Assembly (NCBI GenBank): GCA_016283095.1
Contig: JAEEMG010000020.1
Span: 1-54,382, forward strand
Direction of reading: 5' to 3'
DNA: 54,382 bases
Source: Paludibacteraceae bacterium
Lineage (GTDB): Bacteria; Bacteroidota; Bacteroidia; Bacteroidales; Paludibacteraceae
In this document: positions 49,403 to 54,382 of the stretch, piece by piece
Layout of the letters: the number at the start of each line of letters is the position of its first letter
Position numbering within the stretch: position 1 is the stretch's first letter
Position numbers and translations under genes: made by a program
The notes under the pieces: generated by a model
The model's database searches: none
Told to the model about the DNA's origin: nothing
Seen by the model: the letters and a program-made list of their open reading frames with translations, nothing else

Positions 49403-52400
49403 TCATTTTTTCTTTTCTCCTATTTGAGACGGAAGGAATCCATAGTAATCTCTGAATTTTTTCGTGAAATATGAAGGGTCGTTGAATCCTACCTCATAGG
49501 CCACTTCTGAAATTGTTTTGTCGGAATTGGCGTTTTGCAGAATCTGGAATGAACTGTTCAATCGATATTCCATCAGCCATTCCATCGGGGTCTTTCCAGT
49601 CATCGACTTCACTTTTCTTGTCAGTGTGGCTTTGCTGACGGTAAGTTTGCCAGCCAGTTCGTCGACTGTTATAGTGCTGTCTGTGTAGCATTCAGACACT
49701 TTTTCCATGAACGACTGCAAAAATGGATGGATCTCATTCTTTTCCACGTCATCTTTATTCATCGTCTGCTCTTTCATTCGTGTCGACATAGAAGCCTGCA
49801 TGATAAGTTTCTGATGCTCCTGACGCACTTTTAGGATATTGGTCAGTTTCAGTAACAATTCCAGCTGACTGAATGGTTTGACTACATAATCAATGGCTCC
49901 ACAGAGCAATCCCAACAGACGGTCGACAGCGTCGTTTTTCGATGACACAAACAATATTGGAATATGTTTTGTCCGTTCTGAGGCATACAGTTGTTTTGCC
50001 ATTTCTGCCATACTCAATTCAGATTTATCCATATCGCTCACAATGATATCTGGCAGTTGTGAGTCTGCCACATTCACAGCCTCTGCACCGTCTGAAGTGA
50101 CGATGACATTGAAGTAGTCGCTCAGCATTTCTTTTATCTCAAGTCGGGTCTTTTCATTCTTGTCGACAATAAGAACGGTGTTCTCCTCCCATACCGACTT
50201 GTCTTCTATCATCTCCACCACTTCGTTATGAGTCAGATGCGTCATCTCGTCGTCGCTACTGCTTATGACTGAGAATAATGGGTTGTTCAAGTCGTGAGAC
50301 AACACATTGATCAGTTTCCTGCGCTCTTCAATTGTCTGGTTCAGTTTTTTGGTCTGCTGTTCCATCTTTTGTCTCAATAGGAGAGTCTTTTTCCTGATAT
50401 AAAATGAAAGACCGAGGACCAAAAGTGAAATGGCAATGAGAGTGAACCACCATGTTCTCCACCATGGTGGCAAAACAGTTATTTTCAAAGCGATACGTGG
50501 ATAGCTGTAATTCATATTCGCACGTGATGCCTCCACCTCCAGTGTGTATGTGCCAGTGGGAATATAGTTGAATGAGAGAGTCCTGGTATCTTTCATAGGG
50601 ATCCATTCGTCTTGTAGTCCTACCATACGATATCGCAATTGCACTTTATCATACTTAGCGTAGTCTATCACATCTACTTCTATTCCAATGTCTTTCATCC
50701 AATACTCCAATTCAATTCCGTCCATTTCAGACAAAGCACCGTCTTTCAGGACAGAAGATCCTGGCATGATTTTTTTTCTTGCGACGTAAAGGCCGGAGAA
50801 AGAGATATGTTTGACGGTGGTGTCAGGAAAGATCTTCGACGGATTGAAACGGTAGAATCCATTTGTCGTGCCCAGACAGATTCTTCCTTTGGAATCTATG
50901 AAGCTTGATTTTAAATAGAAAAGATCATGGTAGTTGCCTGGAAGATATTCAAAATTCTTTTGTTTGGGGTCGAAAGAGATTATCGCGCTGTAGGAAGCCA
51001 ACCAAATTCGATCGTGGCCGCCACATTTGAGAATTCGATAATTGTCGTCAGGGATAAAGGAGAGTGTGTCGAAGCGAGTTCCGTCTGATGAATAGTGGAA
51101 AATGCCAGGGTTGGTGCAGACGTATAGGTTTCCGTCTTCGTCAGTGTCTGCATCGATGATGTTATAGGGTGAATGTGACTGCTCTTCATAAAGTTCTGGA
51201 CGGATTGCCTTGACTTTTTTGCCATCGTAGAGCCATAGCATATTTGTTGCCAAAATCCACATGTATGAATCTTTTCCCTGATATGTACGAACTATCCATT
51301 TGCTATTCAGGTCCTTTATGGAATCATCCTGCAATATTAGTTTTTCCCATAGTCCCGACGGGCGTTTCAAATAAAGGTCGTCATTAGCGGTGTTTCCCCA
51401 GATAGTGCCGTCTTCCGATTTAGATACATGGAAGAAAATTTTAGACGGATTAGAGATGGTGTCGTAAGAGATCTCCGATGAAATGCCTGTTTTTATATTC
51501 AGGGTTTGAATGCCACCTCCCCACGTCGACACAAATATGTTGTCTCCCGTCGAACAGATTCCTGTGACATTGTTGTTTTTCAGAGAATAGTGTTGTATAT
51601 GACGTAGGTCGGACGACACAGAGTAGACTCCGTTTCCGTCGGTGCCAACCAATAGGTTTCCATTCGCATCTTCAGCGAAAGAAGTGCACATGTTGGCAGG
51701 AAACCCGAAATCACCGGAAAAGATAATGTTGTAGTCATCTTGTGGATGTACACACCATAATCCAGTGTTGTGTGTGCCAATCCATATCGCCCCATCGTCG
51801 CCCTCTGCCAAACCATATATTTTTTTTATTTCATCAGACGTGCCGTTGTAAGGAATCACGGAATTGAACACTGTATTTTCGGTTAACGAATCTGCATACC
51901 ATAAACCGTCGCCATCTGTGGCAAACCATATGCGGCCGTCTTTCCCTTGCAAAAATTTTGATACACTTTTGAATGGTACGGATACTGATGTTTTTTGAGA
52001 CAGGTCGTCTTTTGAAAAGATCCATATCTCATCTTCCATAAAAGTCACCGCTATTTTATCTTTATCAATTGGCATCACACAAGTGACAGGGTGGCAATTA
52101 TCATGCTCTTCATCAAATGTACGCAGCACGTCTCCTTGTTCATCATATATTGTCAGCTGATTGAAAGATCCTAACCAGAAGTGGTTGTTTGAGTCTACGT
52201 ATAATGAAGAGATGAACGGTGAATGGATTGAGTCGTAAGCGGCAAAATGAGAGTTGAACCGTCCGCTTTTTTCATCATATTTGAATACATGTTCGGTTGA
52301 AAACACATAGTAGTCTCCTGATGGCGAAACACATGTCCCCTTCATTTGAGAATAGCCCAGTGTGTCCATTTCGTCTGGCATCAACTCTACGAAAATATCT

Positions 52401-52732
52401 TTTTTGCGATCGTATTCCTGGAACATTCCGCCGAACCCGCCAAAAACGATACGGTTATGTCCAATATGTCTGACGTAGTAAATGTCGTCTCTATGCAGGG
52501 ACGGGTATTCTTTTTTACGATAATGTTTGAACAGGGATCCATCAAAACGGTCGAGTCCAAAATCTGTTCCTATCCAAAGAAAGCCTGTCGAATCTTTTGT
52601 TAGAGAAAACACAAGATTTGAAGAAAGCCCATCTTTTGAAGAAAAATGGTCAAATCTTGCATATTTCACATTCTCCGCTGAATAGACGGAAAAAACAATC
52701 AATGAAAATATTAGAAACAAGGCTCGCCTCAT
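49403..52732 (-). CDS. HTCS-type regulator lacking the HATPase domain
   Basis: This protein of about 1109 residues is started at ATG 52732, which begins a proper signal peptide (MRRALFLIFSLIVFSVYSAE); an upstream ATG would add 18 residues. The periplasmic propeller (LTKDSTGFLWIGTDFGLDRF), Y_Y_Y domain, PPWW and membrane helix are normal. A HisKA-like helix with H813 in VLSHDLNNPLF is then followed after only about 38 residues by the receiver, so the ATP-binding catalytic domain seen in the sister HTCS at 40277-44260 is missing. The receiver keeps D900 and the KPF lysine but has VDK (D857, K858) in place of the usual paired acids and lacks the MPxMxG segment. The AraC HTH is intact. It probably regulates without autophosphorylation, perhaps the esterase gene just upstream. 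The frame is continuous, so it is not a simple pseudogene. Confidence 0.85.
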   Translation of the reverse strand: MRRALFLIFSLIVFSVYSAENVKYARFDHFSSKDGLSSNLVFSLTKDSTGFLWIGTDFGLDRFDGSLFKHYRKKEYPSLHRDDIYYVRHIGHNRIVFGGFGGMFQEYDRKKDIFVELMPDEMDTLGYSQMKGTCVSPSGDYYVFSTEHVFKYDEKSGRFNSHFAAYDSIHSPFISSLYVDSNNHFWLGSFNQLTIYDEQGDVLRTFDEEHDNCHPVTCVMPIDKDKIAVTFMEDEIWIFSKDDLSQKTSVSVPFKSVSKFLQGKDGRIWFATDGDGLWYADSLTENTVFNSVIPYNGTSDEIKKIYGLAEGDDGAIWIGTHNTGLWCVHPQDDYNIIFSGDFGFPANMCTSFAEDANGNLLVGTDGNGVYSVSSDLRHIQHYSLKNNNVTGICSTGDNIFVSTWGGGIQTLNIKTGISSEISYDTISNPSKIFFHVSKSEDGTIWGNTANDDLYLKRPSGLWEKLILQDDSIKDLNSKWIVRTYQGKDSYMWILATNMLWLYDGKKVKAIRPELYEEQSHSPYNIIDADTDEDGNLYVCTNPGIFHYSSDGTRFDTLSFIPDDNYRILKCGGHDRIWLASYSAIISFDPKQKNFEYLPGNYHDLFYLKSSFIDSKGRICLGTTNGFYRFNPSKIFPDTTVKHISFSGLYVARKKIMPGSSVLKDGALSEMDGIELEYWMKDIGIEVDVIDYAKYDKVQLRYRMVGLQDEWIPMKDTRTLSFNYIPTGTYTLEVEASRANMNYSYPRIALKITVLPPWWRTWWFTLIAISLLVLGLSFYIRKKTLLLRQKMEQQTKKLNQTIEERRKLINVLSHDLNNPLFSVISSSDDEMTHLTHNEVVEMIEDKSVWEENTVLIVDKNEKTRLEIKEMLSDYFNVIVTSDGAEAVNVADSQLPDIIVSDMDKSELSMAEMAKQLYASERTKHIPILFVSSKNDAVDRLLGLLCGAIDYVVKPFSQLELLLKLTNILKVRQEHQKLIMQASMSTRMKEQTMNKDDVEKNEIHPFLQSFMEKVSECYTDSTITVDELAGKLTVSKATLTRKVKSMTGKTPMEWLMEYRLNSSFQILQNANSDKTISEVAYEVGFNDPSYFTKKFRDYYGFLPSQIGEKKK

Positions 52733-52904
52733 GGTGTATGTCTCATGGTTTGTGATATGAAGATATACAATTAAATTGAAATTCAAACGATAAAGTCGAA
52801 TTTGGTTTTAGATTGCTTGAAAATCAAGAGAAAGATTTCAAAAAATTATTGGAGTGATGATATTGGCGGAGACCTGTGAGATTTTAATGAGCGAAAAGAA
52901 CAAA

Positions 52905-52937
52905 GTAAAATGTGTGAGAATCTCTCCCCACACATTT
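52905..52937 (-). terminator. terminator after the esterase gene
   Basis: On the minus strand AAATGTGTG (52929-52937) pairs with CACACATTT (52908-52916) across a 12-base loop; the T-run after it is short. It lies about 20 bases past the stop codon. Confidence 0.65.
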
Positions 52938-52956
52938 CTCTTTAACGTACTATAAT

Positions 52957-54120
52957 TTATTTAGTGAATTTAAATACTGCTCCATTTTCCAGGCACAGTA
53001 TATAGATTCCAGATGGAAGATGAGAGATGTCTATGCTGTAGTCATCTGAGAATCCTTGGCATACCACGCTTCCTGTCACGATCATTATGGTAAATGATTG
53101 CTTCCCGCAGTTTGCCAGAAAGATCTTGTTCCCATCAAGATAGATGTCAGTTTTTAACGTGTTTATGTTATCAATTGAGGTATGCAGAGATTCTGCTTTT
53201 TTCTCTCGTGCTTTGTTGAAAAATGAAATCATATCCGGACATTTGTCTTCACTGACTCCATGTTGTCCTCCCGTCGGAATATATTCGCATTCGACGCCTC
53301 CTTTTTTCAACTCATCATACAACATCTCACTTTGACATTGTGCCACGATAGCGTCAGCTGAGCCATGCACAATCATATATGGAGGATCGCTAGGGTCAAT
53401 GAATGTGACAGCTGTGGCAAGTGCATATTTGTCCGGGCATTGTGATGCTGAACAGTTGCCAAACAATGGTGTGATGAAACTGTTCAAATCCATCGCATTT
53501 CCACAGTTCACTTTATCCAGGATTACAGGTCCCGACCAGTCACACACTGCATCCACACTGCTGCTGAATTCTGTGAAATTGCCGATATTGCCTTCAATGT
53601 CCATTGTCGTAGAACCGACCGTGTACTCATTTTCAACATTGCGAGATGTACCCATCATTGTCGCCAAATGGCCACCTGAAGAGAATCCAGAGATAGCTAT
53701 GAATGATGTGTCCACTTTTAATTCTTCTGCGTTTCCTCTCAGATAACGGGCTACTGCCTTTATGTCGTTTATCTGACCTGGCCACTGCGCGTCACTGTTC
53801 GAACGATGGTTTGGAGTCACGAAAATATAGCCTGCCTCCACAGCCGCTTTTCCTACGGATCCCAAATCTGCATTCCCTTTACTGTTGTTGCTCGACCATG
53901 CACTACCATAGATGTGTATGATTACAGGATAAGAGTCTTTTGCCTCTTTAGGGTAATAGACATCCATTGCATGATAGGTTTTGCCATCTCCAGCATAGTT
54001 GATGTCTTTCTTAGACGGATACGAATTGAGATTTTCGCTGTTGCCATATCCGCCAAACCCATACTGTGCATACGAATACATGCCACACAGGGATAAAATA
54101 GTAAGTAATAGCTTTTTCAT
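52957..54120 (-). CDS. secreted alpha/beta-hydrolase esterase with T9SS-type tail
   Basis: This protein of about 387 residues is started at ATG 54120 because MKKLLLTILSLCGMYSYAQ is a clean signal peptide; a longer frame begins at 54267 but adds an unlikely leader. The fold is an alpha/beta hydrolase of the polysaccharide-esterase type: HIYGSAWSS near the oxyanion hole, the nucleophile in GFSSGGHLA, an acid in HGSADAIVAQ and the histidine in GGQHGVS. Residues after about 325 form a linker and a C-terminal T9SS-type domain (LPSGIYILCLENGAVFKFTK). It may remove acetyl or feruloyl groups from plant polysaccharide, like enzymes of the BD-FAE type; the substrate is inferred. It sits next to the kinase-less HTCS gene. 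Confidence 0.8.
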   Translation of the reverse strand: MKKLLLTILSLCGMYSYAQYGFGGYGNSENLNSYPSKKDINYAGDGKTYHAMDVYYPKEAKDSYPVIIHIYGSAWSSNNSKGNADLGSVGKAAVEAGYIFVTPNHRSNSDAQWPGQINDIKAVARYLRGNAEELKVDTSFIAISGFSSGGHLATMMGTSRNVENEYTVGSTTMDIEGNIGNFTEFSSSVDAVCDWSGPVILDKVNCGNAMDLNSFITPLFGNCSASQCPDKYALATAVTFIDPSDPPYMIVHGSADAIVAQCQSEMLYDELKKGGVECEYIPTGGQHGVSEDKCPDMISFFNKAREKKAESLHTSIDNINTLKTDIYLDGNKIFLANCGKQSFTIMIVTGSVVCQGFSDDYSIDISHLPSGIYILCLENGAVFKFTK

Positions 54121-54191
54121 AAACTGTAACTTAATAATAAAGTGAAAGATTGAGTAGCAATTCACATAAAATATATGTTGAATTGCACCGT

Positions 54192-54199
54192 CAAAAATA
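54192..54199 (-). promoter_or_regulatory. candidate -7 box for the esterase gene
   Basis: TATTTTTG on the minus strand lies 71 bases before the chosen start. No TTTG occurs 19-21 bases upstream. The box falls inside the longer frame, which supports the shorter start. The final bases to 54382 show no further gene. Confidence 0.45.
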
Positions 54200-54382
54200 G
54201 TGCTAAACGACAAATTGGGATGGTAATGTGGTATCAAACTCTGGTAATCTAGTATAATTGTTCCCAACTCGTCAAAATTGTATCCTCTTGTGGCTGTTTT
54301 TTGCTTATTTGTGTGATTGTGTCTTAATGTTTTGTGCTTTTAGTAGGGGAATTTCCTATAGATTCACCACTCTGCCGACAAA

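Overview
The window looks like a chromosomal segment of a Bacteroidota (Bacteroidales-type) genome. The evidence is promoters of the TTTG-N19-TAnnTTTG type, C-terminal type IX secretion (T9SS) sorting-like domains, hybrid two-component systems (HTCS), a lipidated TamA-like protein (TamL), the Bacteroidota-type Hcp (TssD) and TraN/TraO-family proteins. All functions are inferred from reading the translations; no database search was run.

Layout. (1) 1-2619, plus strand: the end of an unidentified gene, then hddA and a fused hddC-gmhB gene, which together cover kinase, phosphatase and guanylyltransferase steps to GDP-D-glycero-alpha-D-manno-heptose. (2) 2733-2906: tRNA-Asp with a textbook promoter and terminator. 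(3) 2922-17288, minus strand: one apparent operon from a strong promoter at 17259-17288: TraN-like protein, lipoprotein, TraO-like barrel, paralogous lipoprotein, and a 3492-residue Ig-repeat adhesin with a T9SS-like tail. No conjugation genes surround it, so two outer-membrane parts of a conjugation machine appear to be used with an adhesin. (4) 17418-28997, minus strand: an auxiliary type VI secretion island: Hcp, VgrG, an unknown 281-residue protein, a 1569-residue PAAR-like effector with two predicted peptidoglycan-cutting domains (GH19-like and LAS metallopeptidase-like), and two related lipoproteins that are good immunity candidates. A 216-bp copy of one lipoprotein gene's 3' end lies between them.

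(5) 29152-32745, plus strand: two unknown membrane proteins, then aroK and guaA. (6) 32825-33520: a small lipoprotein gene with a puzzling start. (7) 33622-44289, minus strand: a pectin (rhamnogalacturonan-I) locus with a double SGNH esterase, a PL11 rhamnogalacturonan lyase and a complete HTCS regulator. The two enzymes share a nearly duplicated C-terminal module plus T9SS-like tail. No SusC/SusD pair is present in the window. (8) 44328-46677: tamL. (9) 46728-47001: tRNA-Lys(CTT) and tRNA-Ser(TGA) behind one strong promoter. (10) 47128-48303: an unknown barrel-like protein and a lipoprotein. (11) 48435-54199: a ThiD-like domain fused to an AraC-type DNA-binding domain, an HTCS regulator that has lost its ATP-binding kinase domain, and a secreted alpha/beta-hydrolase esterase with a T9SS-like tail.

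The most unusual items are the TraN/TraO-adhesin cassette, the dual-hydrolase effector with its recombining lipoprotein genes, the kinase-dead HTCS and the ThiD-AraC fusion.
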